This document shows, piece after piece, positions 18,574 through 27,817 of a stretch of 64,000 nt of DNA. The number at the start of each line of letters is the position of its first letter. Positions within the stretch are counted from its first letter, which is position 1. Position numbers and translations under genes: made by a program. Under the pieces are notes generated by a model that did no database searches, was not told the DNA's origin, and saw only the letters and a program-made list of their open reading frames with translations. The DNA is from Blastocatellia bacterium (GTDB lineage Bacteria > Acidobacteriota > Blastocatellia > UBA7656): assembly GCA_035275065.1 (NCBI GenBank), contig DATENM010000002.1, positions 124,001-188,000 of the forward strand, given 5' to 3'.

Positions 18574-19347
18574 TCAATTGCTTGGCATGCTGGCGCGCGG
18601 CAGCTCGCCTAAGAGGCGCGAGGGTTTTGAAGCGGGGCGCAGGCCGAACTTTTTGATGGCGTGCTCCTGAATGTGCGTCATCGCTTCATCAATCGAATCG
18701 GTCACCTTGACGAGGTTCAAATCTTCGGCGCTGATCGTCGCCGCATCAACCATGCGCTTCAACAAATCGAGCAGCGGTTGCCAGTACTCGACGCCCATCA
18801 GCACGACGGGAAACTCTAATATCTTGCGCGTCTGGATCAAGGTCAGCGCCTCGAACATCTCGTCCATCGTGCCGACGCCGCCCGGCATGACGACGAAGGC
18901 ATAGGAATACTTGAGCAGCATGACTTTGCGGACGAAGAAGTAGCGGAAGCTGACGACGTAATCGAGATAAGGGTTGGCCGCTTGCTCTCTGGGCAAGATA
19001 ATGTTGCAGCCGACGGAGATGCCGCCGGCTTCTTTGGCGCCGCGATTCGCCGCCTCCATAATCCCCGGCCCGCCGCCAGTCATGACGGTGAAACCGATGT
19101 CAGTCAACTTACTGCCGACTTCACGCGCCATCGTGTAGAACGGGTGATCCTCTTTGAATCGCGCCGAGCCGAAGACGGTCACGCACGGGCCGACGAAATG
19201 CAGCGTGCGAAAGCCGCGAATGAATTCCCAGGTGATGCGCAGCAACGTCCACAATTCCCACTTGCGCGGCTGCGGGCCTTCAAGAAAAACACGCTCATTG
19301 TGGTGTGACGCCGGCGCGGCGGGAATGACGGGCGCATCTTTGGTCAT
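18574..19347 (-). CDS. LOG-family (TIGR00730) Rossmann-fold protein
   Basis: The 257-residue protein carries both LOG-family signatures: GGGPGIMEA at 91-99 and PGGVGTMDE at 155-163. The family contains cytokinin-riboside 5'-monophosphate phosphoribohydrolases and bacterial nucleotide hydrolases such as PpnN; cleavage of nucleoside monophosphates to base and ribose 5-phosphate is the likely activity. A 50-residue N-terminal extension (to RTLHFVGP) precedes the Rossmann core. ATG 19347 is the only good start. It is convergent with the L,D-transpeptidase and followed upstream by rlmI in the same direction after a 50-bp gap, so the two could be co-transcribed. Confidence 0.88.
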   Translation of the reverse strand: MTKDAPVIPAAPASHHNERVFLEGPQPRKWELWTLLRITWEFIRGFRTLHFVGPCVTVFGSARFKEDHPFYTMAREVGSKLTDIGFTVMTGGGPGIMEAANRGAKEAGGISVGCNIILPREQAANPYLDYVVSFRYFFVRKVMLLKYSYAFVVMPGGVGTMDEMFEALTLIQTRKILEFPVVLMGVEYWQPLLDLLKRMVDAATISAEDLNLVKVTDSIDEAMTHIQEHAIKKFGLRPASKPSRLLGELPRASMPSN

Positions 19348-19397
19348 AGTCTAATGCTACAACAAAACTCTGCCGCCATCAGTGGCGCGGCGGCGCG

Positions 19398-20561
19398 TCA
19401 CAGGACGCACAGGATGAGACATTTGAGGTAATAAGTTTCCGGCATCGCGACCAGCACCGGATGGTCACGCGATTGCCCGCGCTTTTCGATGATCTGCACG
19501 GTGCGGCCCGCGTCCGCCGCGGCGTCGGCCAAGACGTTCAGGAAAGCGTCTTCGCTCAGGTGAAACGAGCAGGTCGAAGTGATCAGCGTGCCGCCTCGAT
19601 TGAGCAGCTTCATCGCCCGCAGGTTGATCTCTTTGTAACCGCGCATCGCCGCGTCAACTGCGCCGCGATTCTTGGCAAAAGCCGGCGGGTCGAGATTGAT
19701 CACGTCGAAGCGCTCGCCGCCCGTTTCGCGCTCGCGCAGGTAATCAAACACATTCGCCTCGACGCATTCGACATTCGCCGCGTCGTTGAGCGTCGCGTTG
19801 CGCCGCGCTTGCTCAATCGCCGCGCCGGAAATATCAACCGCCGTCACGCGCTCGGCGCCGCGCGCCAGGTGCAAGGCAAAGCCGCCTTGAAAGGTGAAGC
19901 AATCGAGCGCCTGCCCGCGCGCATAGCTTTCGGCGGCGATGCGGTTTTCGCGCTGGTCGAGAAAGGCGCCGGTCTTCTGGCCTTCGAGCAGGTTGACGGT
20001 AAAACGCACGCCGCTTTCTTCAATCGTCAGCTCGCCGGGGTCTGCGCCGTACAGCACACCGGCAGTGCGCGGCAAGCCTTCAAGGTCACGCACCTTTGCT
20101 TCGTTGCGTTCAATGATGGCGCGCGGGCTGTAGCGCTCGGTCAGTAACTCTAGCCACATCGGCTTGAGCGCGTCCATGCCTTGCGACAGCGTCTGCACGA
20201 CGAAGCAATCGTTGAAGCGGTCAACGACGAGCGACGGCAGCAGGTCGCTCTCGCCATAGACGAGCCGGTAAGCGGTCGCGTCGCGCACCACTTGTTGGCG
20301 CAGGGCTTCAGCCGCTTCAAGCCGCGCCTGCCAGAAGGCGCGGTCGGTCTCGACGTCGTCGAAGGCGACCATGCGCAGGGCGATCAGCGAGCGCGAGCTG
20401 TAGAGCGCGCGGCCCAGCACGCGCCCGCGCGTATCGGTGACCCGCACCACTTCACCGCCCTGCGCTTTGGTGGCGTCGCTTACGTCGCTGCGATAAATCC
20501 ACAGGTGGCGGGCGCGCACTCGCTCCGCTCCGCGTTTGCTGATTGTGACCGTTGTTGCCAT
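19398..20561 (-). CDS. rlmI: 23S rRNA (cytosine) methyltransferase, RlmI family
   Basis: The 387-residue protein has an N-terminal PUA domain (residues 1-80, RARHLWIYRSDV) and a class I SAM-dependent methyltransferase domain. QKTGAFLDQRENR, the SAM loop ALDCFTFQGGFALHLA, the catalytic DPPAFAK (from Asp291) and STCSFH are all present. RlmI makes m5C1962 in E. coli 23S rRNA; the same position is assumed here. ATG 20561 is 15 bp from the divergent folK start, so each promoter must overlap the other gene's 5' region. The neighbour downstream is the LOG gene. Confidence 0.88.
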   Translation of the reverse strand: MATTVTISKRGAERVRARHLWIYRSDVSDATKAQGGEVVRVTDTRGRVLGRALYSSRSLIALRMVAFDDVETDRAFWQARLEAAEALRQQVVRDATAYRLVYGESDLLPSLVVDRFNDCFVVQTLSQGMDALKPMWLELLTERYSPRAIIERNEAKVRDLEGLPRTAGVLYGADPGELTIEESGVRFTVNLLEGQKTGAFLDQRENRIAAESYARGQALDCFTFQGGFALHLARGAERVTAVDISGAAIEQARRNATLNDAANVECVEANVFDYLRERETGGERFDVINLDPPAFAKNRGAVDAAMRGYKEINLRAMKLLNRGGTLITSTCSFHLSEDAFLNVLADAAADAGRTVQIIEKRGQSRDHPVLVAMPETYYLKCLILCVL

Positions 20562-20576
20562 AGCAATAGAAGAACT

Positions 20577-21278
20577 ATGATAACTGTCGCAATGACTTCA
20601 CGCGAAGCCCACCGCAGTGACTTGCCGGCGAATGATCAAAGCACCGTGCGCGCCGCAACGATTTATCTGGCGCTCGGCACAAACCTCGGCGACCGCGAAG
20701 CGAACCTCGGCGAAGCCCTTGAGCGCATCGCGGCGCTTGGCCTGACGATTACGCGGCGCTCGTCAATCTACGAGACCGAGCCGGTTGGTTATGCTGAGCA
20801 GGGCTGGTTCTTGAATCAGGTGATCGAGGCGCGCATGCCACGCGGGCTGGCGTTTGCGTTGAACAGCCAGGAGGCCGGCCGCCTCGCCAGGCTGTTTGGC
20901 AGCGACGTGAAACTGGCTCTGGCAGCCCAATGCGCCTTGCTGCTCGGCGAGTTGCTCAAGATCGAAAGCGACATGGGCCGCCGCCGTCTGGTTGCCGACG
21001 GCCCGCGGCTCATTGATATAGATATGCTGTTGTGCGATCACCTCGCCGGCGTGTTCTGCGCGACACGTCCTGACGCGGCGGGTTCGCTATGGCAGGAGTA
21101 CGGGCTTCCTGAGTTGATCTTGCCGCACCCGTGCATGCACCTGCGCCGCTTCGTGCTCGCACCGCTCGCCGAGATCGCGCCCGATGTGATCCATCCTACA
21201 TTGCTGCGAAGTTGCGCCGACCTGCTCGCGGCGCTCGATGATCCGGCTATGGTTCGGCTTTATCAAGGCACCGCTTAA
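20577..21278 (+). CDS. folK: 2-amino-4-hydroxy-6-hydroxymethyldihydropteridine diphosphokinase
   Basis: HPPK transfers pyrophosphate from ATP to hydroxymethyl-dihydropterin in folate synthesis. The 233-residue product shows LALGTNLGDR (33-40), YETEPVGY (65-72) and the metal-binding PRLIDIDMLL (Asp147, Asp149), followed by LPHPCMHLRRFVLAPLAEIAPD. It is longer than the usual 160 residues, with an unusual 25-residue insert (about 94-118) before the GELLKIE helix and another after Asp149. A 26-residue leader precedes ATIYLALG, so an internal start at 20592 is possible. Its stop overlaps the stop of the convergent MFS remnant by four bases. No other folate gene is adjacent. Confidence 0.85.
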   Translation: MITVAMTSREAHRSDLPANDQSTVRAATIYLALGTNLGDREANLGEALERIAALGLTITRRSSIYETEPVGYAEQGWFLNQVIEARMPRGLAFALNSQEAGRLARLFGSDVKLALAAQCALLLGELLKIESDMGRRRLVADGPRLIDIDMLLCDHLAGVFCATRPDAAGSLWQEYGLPELILPHPCMHLRRFVLAPLAEIAPDVIHPTLLRSCADLLAALDDPAMVRLYQGTA

Positions 21279-21736
21279 GCCGCCAATGCGGGCCGCTGCT
21301 CTGGGACTAGCTCTTTCGTCGGATCAACCTTTAGCCACAGCGCCGCGCCAATCAGCAGGATGACCGCCATTGGAATTAATGGCAGATCATAACTGCCTGA
21401 GGCCGTCACAAAATAGCCGAACAACACCGACGACAGGAAAGAACCGACCTGCACGATGGTGTTCATCGAGCCGGTGACCGCTCCCGCGTGGCGGGGGGCA
21501 ACGTCGAGGCAGACAACCGCGAGGACCGGCTGGATGCGGTCGCCCATGTAGCCTGAGGGGATCTCGAACGCGCCGTAGGCGATCACAAAGACGCCAACGA
21601 CCCACCCCCAGGCTTCGGGAGTGAGGTGCAGGTCTTCTTGAATGCGCGGGCCGGCGACGGCAATGCAGATGCGATCCAGGTAGGTGATGATCGCCAGGAG
21701 AAACAACAGCGCCAGTACACGGTAACGATATTTCAT
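21275..21736 (-). pseudogene. Internally deleted MFS transporter
   Basis: From ATG 21736 the frame encodes 153 residues. The N-terminal part (MKYRYRVLALLFLLAIITYL ... EIPSGYMGDRIQ) is TM1 and TM2 of a major facilitator, ending in the conserved loop motif. It then joins directly to PVLAVVCLDVAPRHAGAVTG and the last two helices with a KVDPTKELVPE tail, as at the C-terminus of the same family. Roughly 250-270 residues of the expected 420 are missing, in frame. The product lacks most of the transport path and is probably non-functional. No flanking repeat at the junction is obvious. It could also be an assembly collapse. Confidence 0.8.
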
Positions 21737-21867
21737 AGCGGCGTCGCCTGCTTCGCCCGCCTGGTCTGCCGGCGAGGCAGGGACGCGGAAAATAACAGAG
21801 CGGCACTGATCAATCAAGCGCCGGCGGATTCGGGCATGGGATTGTCGGAGCCAAAATCAAAATTGTC

Positions 21868-23751
21868 TCAGTCGTCGGCGACCGATTCGCTCAGCATGCG
21901 CTTGGCGTCTTGATAGAACTGCAACTGGTAGAGCCGCCAGTAGAGGCCGCGCTCGGCGAGCAAGTCTTGATGCCGCCCGACCTCGCGAATCTCGCCTTTG
22001 TGCATGACGATGATCTTGTCGACCGATTGAATGGTTGACAGCCGGTGGGCGATGACCAGCGACGTGCGCCCTTCCATCAAGCGCTCGACGGCGTCGCGGA
22101 TGAGGATTTCGGTTTCGGTGTCAATCGAGCTGGTGGCTTCGTCCAAAATCAAGACACGCGGGTCGAAGGCCAGGGCGCGGGCAAAACTGATGAGTTGCTT
22201 CTGCCCGACCGATAACCCGGCGCCGCGCTCGCGCAGCTCCGTGTGATAGCCTTCCGGCAGCCGCTCGATAAAATCCGCCGCGTGGACTTCGCGCGCCGCG
22301 TGGCGCAACTGCTCGTCGCTGACGTTCGGGTTGCCGAGGCGAATGTTCGAGGCGATGTCGCCGGAAAATAAGAACACGTCCTGCAACACGATGCTGAAGT
22401 TGGCGCGCAGCTCTTTCAGATCCATGTCGCGGATGTCTACATCATCAAGCAGAATCGTGCCGCGCTGGATGTCATAAAAGCGCAAGAGCAGGTTGGTGAT
22501 CGTCGTCTTCCCTGCCCCCGTGTGACCGACGAAGGCGACGCGCTCGCCCGGCTCGGCGACAAACGACACGTCTTTCAGAATCCAGTCCTCGCCTTTATAA
22601 GCAAACCAGACATTGCGGAATTCGATGCGCCCGCGCGCCCGCCCTAGCTTCACCGGCTGATCGGGCGATTGGATCGTCACCGGCTCGTCGAGCAGCTTGA
22701 AGATGCGCTCGGACGAAGCCATCGCCGATTGTAAGATATTATACTTTTCGCTGATGTCCGAGATCGGCTCGTAAAAGCTGCGCGCCAGTTGGATGAAGGC
22801 GACCAGTGTGCCGATGGTGGCGACGCCGCGCACCACCTGGCCGCCGCCGTACCAGATGATCAGGGCGACGCCGAGCGCGCCGGTGATCTCGACCGCAGGG
22901 TAGAAGACGGCGTAATAAAAGATCGTATCGATGTTGGCCTGGCGGTGCGCGTTGTTGATCTCGTCGAACTGGCGCATCTCTTTCTGCTCGCGGTTGAACA
23001 ACTGCACGACTGGCATGCCGGTGATGTGTTCTTGCAGGAAGGCGTTGATGCGGGCAATTCGCACGCGCACCTGGCGGAACGACAAGCGCGCCCCTAGGCG
23101 AAACCATGTCGTCAGCGCCGCCAGCAGCGGCAGGATCGAAAACGATACCAGCGCCAGTTGCCAGTTGACCTGGAACATGAAGATGATGATGTAAAAGATC
23201 ATCGCCACATCGCCAAAGATCGTGATGACGCCGGCAGTGAACATCTCGTTGAGCGCGTCAACGTCCGTCGTCAGCCGCGTCATCAGCCGGCCTACGGGGT
23301 TATGATCGTAATACTGCACGGGCAGCCGTTGCATGTGCGCGAAGACCTCTTTGCGCAGGTCGTACATGATGTACTGCCCCATAGCTTGCATGATGATGGC
23401 CTGCGCGTACTGCACGGCAAAGGCGGCGAGGTTGGCCAGCAGATAGACGATGGCAATAAAGGCGATGCCTTGATACGGGCTGTCGCCGAGGCCGACGCGG
23501 TCAGCCGTGTGCTTGAGAAAAGCCGTAAAGCCGCCAATCTTCGCCGGGTCGCGATTCGGGTCCATGAAGAGATCGATGGCGGCTTTGATCAGCGGCGGCC
23601 CGGCCAGCACCAGCGGCGCGCTCAAGACCGTCAGCAGCAGCGCCGCCAGCGCCCGGCCCTTGTACGGCCACAGGTATCTCAGCAAGCGCCGCATCAGGCG
23701 CGTGTCATAGGCTTTGCCCAGTACTTCTTCTTCGTGATGCGAATCTGCCAT
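21868..23751 (-). CDS. ABC exporter half-transporter, partner 2
   Basis: The 627-residue protein has a six-helix exporter membrane domain (about 25-330) and an ATPase domain with Walker [10 protein letters not shown], a signature reading LSVGQKQ instead of LSGGQ, Walker [11 protein letters not shown] and the H-loop (IAHRL). It lies 80 bp downstream of the other half-transporter, on the same strand, so the pair is likely a heterodimer of the MsbA/LmrA-like multidrug or lipid exporter class. The altered signature in one subunit fits heterodimers with one weakened ATP site. ATG 23751 is clear. The substrate is unknown. Confidence 0.9.
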   Translation of the reverse strand: MADSHHEEEVLGKAYDTRLMRRLLRYLWPYKGRALAALLLTVLSAPLVLAGPPLIKAAIDLFMDPNRDPAKIGGFTAFLKHTADRVGLGDSPYQGIAFIAIVYLLANLAAFAVQYAQAIIMQAMGQYIMYDLRKEVFAHMQRLPVQYYDHNPVGRLMTRLTTDVDALNEMFTAGVITIFGDVAMIFYIIIFMFQVNWQLALVSFSILPLLAALTTWFRLGARLSFRQVRVRIARINAFLQEHITGMPVVQLFNREQKEMRQFDEINNAHRQANIDTIFYYAVFYPAVEITGALGVALIIWYGGGQVVRGVATIGTLVAFIQLARSFYEPISDISEKYNILQSAMASSERIFKLLDEPVTIQSPDQPVKLGRARGRIEFRNVWFAYKGEDWILKDVSFVAEPGERVAFVGHTGAGKTTITNLLLRFYDIQRGTILLDDVDIRDMDLKELRANFSIVLQDVFLFSGDIASNIRLGNPNVSDEQLRHAAREVHAADFIERLPEGYHTELRERGAGLSVGQKQLISFARALAFDPRVLILDEATSSIDTETEILIRDAVERLMEGRTSLVIAHRLSTIQSVDKIIVMHKGEIREVGRHQDLLAERGLYWRLYQLQFYQDAKRMLSESVADD

Positions 23752-23756
23752 AAGAT

Positions 23757-23835
23757 CAGGGATCAGGGACTAGAGGCTTGGGACGGGCGACTGGAGTTTT
23801 TCTCCAGCCCCTAATCCCTAGTCCTTAGTCCCTAG
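23757..23835. repeat. Inverted repeat between the two ABC genes, GGGACTAGGG-type
   Basis: Imperfect arms of about 32 bp containing ATCAGGGACTAG on one side and CTAGTCCTTAGTCCCTAG on the other surround an inner perfect hairpin (CTGGAG-N5-CTCCAG, 23791-23807). The right arm covers the stop codon of the first ABC gene (23832-23834). It is a short relative of 8012-8190 and could tune expression of the second half-transporter. Confidence 0.7.
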
Positions 23836-25598
23836 CTCGCCGCCAGCTCCTCTTCAAGCAACTGCTTGGCGTACAACTCGGCATACAAACCACTGAGCGC
23901 GATCAATTCATCGTGCGTGCCGCGCTCACGGATGCGCCCGTCGTCGAGGACAACGATCAAGTCGGCGTCCTTCACGGTCGAAACGCGGTGTGAAACGATC
24001 AGGCTGGTGCGCCCGCGCATGATGCGCCGCAGGTGCGCCAGTATCTTCTCTTCCGTGTACGTATCGACCGCCGACAAGGCGTCGTCGAGAATCAGTATCT
24101 TCGGGCGGCGAATCAAGGCGCGGGCAATCGCCGTGCGCTGCTTCTGGCCGCCCGATAGCGTGATGCCGCGCTCGCCGACCAGCGTGTCAAAGCCCTTGGG
24201 AAACTCGCGGATGTCGTCGGCGATGCCGGCTTCCAGCGCCGCCTGCTCGATCTCTTCGCGAGTGGCGCGCTCGACGCCGAAAGCGATGTTTTCGGCGAGC
24301 GTTTCGCTGAACAGAAAAGTCTCCTGCGGCACATAGCCGATTGAGCCGCGCAAAACACTTAGAGGTATCTCGCGAATGGGCTGGCCATCGATCAACACCA
24401 TCCCCGGCTCGGCGTCGAGCAGTCGCGTCACCAGATTCATCAGCGTTGATTTGCCGGAGCCGACCGCGCCGACAAATGCCACAGTCATCCCGGGAGCGAT
24501 GCGCAGGTCAACGCCTTCGAGCGACGGGCGGGCCGCGCCGTCATAGGTGAACGTCAAATGGCGGAACTCGATTTCGCCATCGATGGTGCGAATGTCGCGC
24601 GTCGCGTCGCTGTCGGCGATCAGCGGCTCGGTCGTCAACACCTCGTTCATTCGGCCCATCGAAGCCATACCGCGCTGAAAGATATTAATCACCCACCCCA
24701 ATGCAATCATCGGCCAGATCAGATAGCCGAGATAAAGCGTGAACTGCACGAACTGGCCAATGGAAATGCCCGTGCCGGGCGCGGCGTTTTCGCGAATGAC
24801 CAGCCCGCCGCCGTACCACAGCACGGCGATGAAGCCGAGGCCGATGAAGAATTGCAAGATCGGGTGGAAGATGCCCGACAGCTTGATCAAGCTCAGGTTG
24901 CGGTTGACGAATTTATAGTTGACTTCGCGAAAACGCTCGACCTCGGCATCTTCCTGCGTGTAAGCGCGAATGACGCGCACACCGGCGAGCGATTCCTGGG
25001 CGCGGTTCGAGACATGGCCGAAATAATCCTGCACCTGCTCGAAGCGGTCGTGGATGCGTTGCGAAAAATAGTGCGTCGCCGTCGCCACCAGCGGCATAGA
25101 CAGGAAGGCCAGCAGCGTCAGCCGCCAGCTGATCGTCGCCATTAGCGGCACCAGCAAGGCCATCGCGAAGACGGTGTTCAGCGAATACATCAAGGCCGGG
25201 CCGACGATCATGCGCACGGCGCTGAGATCGTTGGTGGCCCGCGCCATCAGGTCGCCGGTGCGGTGCGTTTGATAAAACTCGAACGGCAGGCGTTGCAGAT
25301 GGTGATAGAAATCGTTGCGCAGATCGTACTCGATGTGGCGCGACATATTGATGAGCAAGCGCCGCTGTGTGAAGAGAAAGACGCCTTGCGTCACGGTGGC
25401 CAGGACGATCAGCGCGCCGTATTTCAACAGGCTGACGTTTGTCCCATGTGCGCTGAGCGCGTCGGTCGCGCGGCGCACGAAGTCCGGGGTCACGAGCTTG
25501 AAGACGTTGGTCATAAAGACACAAGCCGTGCCGAAGATGATCGTGCGCTTATAGGGCTTGAAATAGCTGACGAGCCTGCGAAACGGAGTCATAAACAT
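23832..25598 (-). CDS. ABC exporter half-transporter, partner 1
   Basis: The 588-residue protein is an exporter-type ABC half-transporter. Its membrane domain (about 10-320) carries the coupling segments [19 protein letters not shown] and [13 protein letters not shown]. Its ATPase has Walker [10 protein letters not shown], the canonical signature LSGGQKQR, Walker [13 protein letters not shown] and the H-loop VSHR. Together with the downstream gene it should form a heterodimeric exporter. The Asp rather than Glu after the Walker B Asp (LDDALS) marks a degenerate catalytic site in this subunit, again typical of heterodimers. ATG 25598 or 25592 can serve as start. Confidence 0.9.
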   Translation of the reverse strand: MFMTPFRRLVSYFKPYKRTIIFGTACVFMTNVFKLVTPDFVRRATDALSAHGTNVSLLKYGALIVLATVTQGVFLFTQRRLLINMSRHIEYDLRNDFYHHLQRLPFEFYQTHRTGDLMARATNDLSAVRMIVGPALMYSLNTVFAMALLVPLMATISWRLTLLAFLSMPLVATATHYFSQRIHDRFEQVQDYFGHVSNRAQESLAGVRVIRAYTQEDAEVERFREVNYKFVNRNLSLIKLSGIFHPILQFFIGLGFIAVLWYGGGLVIRENAAPGTGISIGQFVQFTLYLGYLIWPMIALGWVINIFQRGMASMGRMNEVLTTEPLIADSDATRDIRTIDGEIEFRHLTFTYDGAARPSLEGVDLRIAPGMTVAFVGAVGSGKSTLMNLVTRLLDAEPGMVLIDGQPIREIPLSVLRGSIGYVPQETFLFSETLAENIAFGVERATREEIEQAALEAGIADDIREFPKGFDTLVGERGITLSGGQKQRTAIARALIRRPKILILDDALSAVDTYTEEKILAHLRRIMRGRTSLIVSHRVSTVKDADLIVVLDDGRIRERGTHDELIALSGLYAELYAKQLLEEELAAS

Positions 25599-25731
25599 TC
25601 AACCCATCTGCTTGCTGCTTCCGCCACACTGAGATTCTAGCGACTGGCGACAGACCGCGAAAGGAAGACGCAGCGACACGGCGACGCGGCGAAAGATGAA
25701 GCGTTTGTCCAGGTCTCTCGTTCTCGCCGTG

Positions 25732-26181
25732 TCACTGCGTCGCCGCGTCGCCCCCTTTGCTGCCGCGCTCATTCAAGCGGATGTAAGTCAGCAAGCCTTT
25801 GGCAGCCAGCCGACCTTTGTCGTCGAAGACATCACAGTCGGCAACGATGATGCGGCGACCGTCGCGCACCAGCCGCGCTTCGGCGCGGACGCGGCCTTCG
25901 CGGATGGCCGACAGGTAATTGACCTTCATCTCGACCGTCGTGAAGCGGTCTTGCGGCTCGGACGCGCCGATGATAGCAAAGGCGACTGCCGTGTCGATCA
26001 ACGAAGCGATGGCGCCGCCATGCATCACGCCCTGCAACTGCTTCAGCTCGGTGCGCACCTCAAGGCTGAGGACGGCGCGGCCCGGCTCGATGCTGTCAAT
26101 CTCGATGCCGAGCAGGCGCGGGAAGTGGTTCGTCTCGAACTTTTCGCGAATCATCTGTTCGCGCTCCGGTGACACATTCAT
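25732..26181 (-). CDS. PaaI-family hotdog thioesterase
   Basis: The 149-residue protein matches the PaaI/YdiI hotdog thioesterases that hydrolyse acyl-CoA. The motif GVMHGGAIASLIDTA (51-65) supplies the HGG turn (His54) and the catalytic acid Asp63; TVEMKVNYL and the C-terminal strand pattern complete the fold. ATG 26181 overlaps the stop of the upstream alkyltransferase-like gene in an ATGA arrangement, so the two are translationally coupled. Three genes (dinB, atl, thioesterase) therefore form one transcription unit. The acyl substrate is not evident. Confidence 0.88.
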   Translation of the reverse strand: MNVSPEREQMIREKFETNHFPRLLGIEIDSIEPGRAVLSLEVRTELKQLQGVMHGGAIASLIDTAVAFAIIGASEPQDRFTTVEMKVNYLSAIREGRVRAEARLVRDGRRIIVADCDVFDDKGRLAAKGLLTYIRLNERGSKGGDAATQ

Positions 26182-26648
26182 CTCTTTTTTCCTGTTTTCG
26201 ACCGGGGTTTGGCGGCGGTCTGGCGCGACGGGTTCAGTGACTGGCCGCCGGCTTTGCGCCGCGCCGGCGACCATTGATAAACGCTCAGGTCGCAGTGGCC
26301 GCGCCCATCGAAGACGACGCCTTCGGCTTCGAGCAAGTAGCGTTGCAGTTGCGGCTCCTGAATGATGACGCGGCCCGTCGAGATGCCGCCTTTCGAATTG
26401 ATGACCCGATGCCAGGGAATATTGCGCGCGTCCCGCGGCACCGCATGCATCGCCCAGCCGACCAGCCGCGGGCTGTAGCGGTCGTCCATCAGGCGGGCGA
26501 TCTGCCCATAGGTCATCACTCGCCCGCGCGGAATCTTCAGGACGATGCGATAGATCTGCTCGAACGCCTGCTCGAACTTCTCGGCGCGGGCGGGCTCGCT
26601 GTCGGCGACGCGACGAGCAGGTTTCGGCGACGCTTTTTTTCGGCTCAT
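26178..26648 (-). CDS. Alkyltransferase-like protein (ATL, MGMT family lacking the acceptor Cys)
   Basis: The 156-residue protein has the DNA-binding half of O6-alkylguanine-DNA alkyltransferases: GRVMTYGQIA with Tyr47, PRLVGWAMHAVP with the Arg61 finger, and NIPWHRVINSKG where the reactive PCHRV cysteine is replaced by Trp79. ATL proteins bind O6-alkylguanine without repairing it and hand the lesion to nucleotide excision repair. The basic C-terminal tail (about 128-156) is an extension. It sits in an operon 39 bp downstream of a DinB gene and overlaps the thioesterase start by four bases. Confidence 0.9.
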   Translation of the reverse strand: MSRKKASPKPARRVADSEPARAEKFEQAFEQIYRIVLKIPRGRVMTYGQIARLMDDRYSPRLVGWAMHAVPRDARNIPWHRVINSKGGISTGRVIIQEPQLQRYLLEAEGVVFDGRGHCDLSVYQWSPARRKAGGQSLNPSRQTAAKPRSKTGKKR

Positions 26649-26687
26649 CGGTTACCCTCGGCGACGCGTCGTTGCCAGTTGGCAGCT

Positions 26688-27143
26688 TCAAGCATAAAGC
26701 GGCGGCGGCTCGATGCCGGCCAGCCGGTAATAGGTGTAGAGCTGGCCGCGATGATGAATCTCGTGCTCGGTCATGCCCCAGAGCAGGACGACGCGGTGCA
26801 TCTTTCGGCCAAAGGCTTCGATGTCTTCGTTCAACTGCTCAAGCGTCAGCTTGGCGACTTCCGCCGCCAGCCGCTCGTGACTCTCTTTGTAAGCGCGGAC
26901 GATCTCTTCGACGCTGGCCGACGACAGGTCCAGGTCGCCTTTCTGCATGGTGCCGGCCAGCGCCGTGTGAACGATGGCCGATTCGGCTTCGGGGATATGG
27001 CGAACCAGCTCACGCAAGGTAAACATGCCTTCACGCGGTCGCCAGTCGAGCTGGTCTACGGGGGCGGCGGCCAGCGCCCGCGCCGTCTGCTTGTGAATGC
27101 GGTTCCAATTGCTAACGAAATGCTCGGTCTCTGGACAACTCAT
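26688..27143 (-). CDS. DinB-superfamily four-helix protein
   Basis: From ATG 27143, which has AAGGAGCGAG just upstream, the protein is 151 residues, the normal DinB length. DinB/YfiT-like proteins are four-helix bundles with a metal site. His49 (LVRHIPEAE) and His127 and His131 in TEHEIHHRGQ fit the three ligands. Family members include thiol-dependent transferases and DNA-damage-induced proteins of unknown role. It is the first gene of the dinB/atl/thioesterase unit. A possible promoter is noted upstream. Confidence 0.88.
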   Translation of the reverse strand: MSCPETEHFVSNWNRIHKQTARALAAAPVDQLDWRPREGMFTLRELVRHIPEAESAIVHTALAGTMQKGDLDLSSASVEEIVRAYKESHERLAAEVAKLTLEQLNEDIEAFGRKMHRVVLLWGMTEHEIHHRGQLYTYYRLAGIEPPPLYA

Positions 27144-27183
27144 CGCTCGCTCCTTTGTCAGGTGAATATGGGGTACGCTGGCT

Positions 27184-27245
27184 ATTATCCGTTGCCGGCA
27201 GCCGCACCGCAACCGCAACCGTCGTCAGTGCTGACAAACTGTCAG
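27184..27245 (-). promoter_or_regulatory. Candidate promoter and small operator upstream of dinB
   Basis: On the minus strand TTGCGG (27212-27207) and GATAAT (27189-27184) are separated by 17 bp, ending 40 bp before the dinB start. Just upstream lies a perfect inverted repeat CTGACA-AAC-TGTCAG (27231-27245) that could bind a repressor or activator. It does not match a LexA box I can name. Confidence 0.35.
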
Positions 27246-27817
27246 TCGGGTGTGGCAAATTCTGTCCGCAAGCAATATGTAACATTCATCACGTTAGAAA
27301 ATTTTCGACCTCAGGCCCCGGCGCTCCCACTTTGGGGCAGGCGGCGGCGGGGCCGGTGACACAATTTGTGAATGCGAAGTGCCGAATTTTGTTAGCTTTT
27401 TGCCCTCTTGAACTGACGAGAGTGAAAGTAGTTCTTTAAGCGAGAAGGGATAAGCTGACAAGTGAAAAGCCACTGTTGATTTCGCTCAAGAATCGCTTGA
27501 GCGTTGGCACAAGCATTGCTCAAGGTAAACGCGGTTCTAGCAGATTCGACAGTTTGAAAGAAACCTCTTCTGCTCAGAGTAACTGTAGGATGCTGAACTA
27601 AATGCGGCGGATGGAAGGGAGGATGGGGGCCCTGCCTTCCATTCAAAGCACTCTCACGAGCGGTGAGCAGACACTCGGAGCAAAGCAGTAATACTAAGAG
27701 AAGCGACAGACTGAAAAACGTTCAGGGCATAGAGGCACAAGGGGGCGTGGCTCTAAGTCATGAATGACGAGCCGCCGGTGGCAAATGTCATCGGCGGCTT
27801 ATATTTTTTGCGCTCAC
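27246..27817. other. 572-bp region without a recognised gene, lower GC
   Basis: This stretch separates the dinB promoter from the convergent end of the winged-helix/propeller gene. From about 27290 its composition is visibly more AT-rich than its surroundings. The longest frame (27392-27646, minus, 84 codons) has no recognisable domain. I looked for tmRNA, RNase P and SRP RNA hallmarks and saw none. It may be decayed coding sequence or carry a non-coding RNA ending at the hairpin 27771-27798. Confidence 0.4.
27771..27798 (+). terminator. Hairpin with U-rich tail
   Basis: A 10-bp stem with one G-U pair (27771-27780 with 27789-27798, GCCGCCGGTG arm) is followed on the plus strand by TTATATTTTTT. 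It looks like an intrinsic terminator for plus-strand transcription, although no gene is recognised upstream on that strand. Confidence 0.6.

Noticed and set aside
27392..27646. 84-codon minus-strand frame in the AT-richer gap
   Set aside because: No domain, no ribosome binding site, and its codon use does not resemble neighbours. Kept only as part of the intergenic entry.
27240..27817. tmRNA, RNase P, 6S or SRP RNA in the gap
   Set aside because: None of the conserved motifs of these RNAs was visible by eye; a covariance-model scan would be needed to say more.
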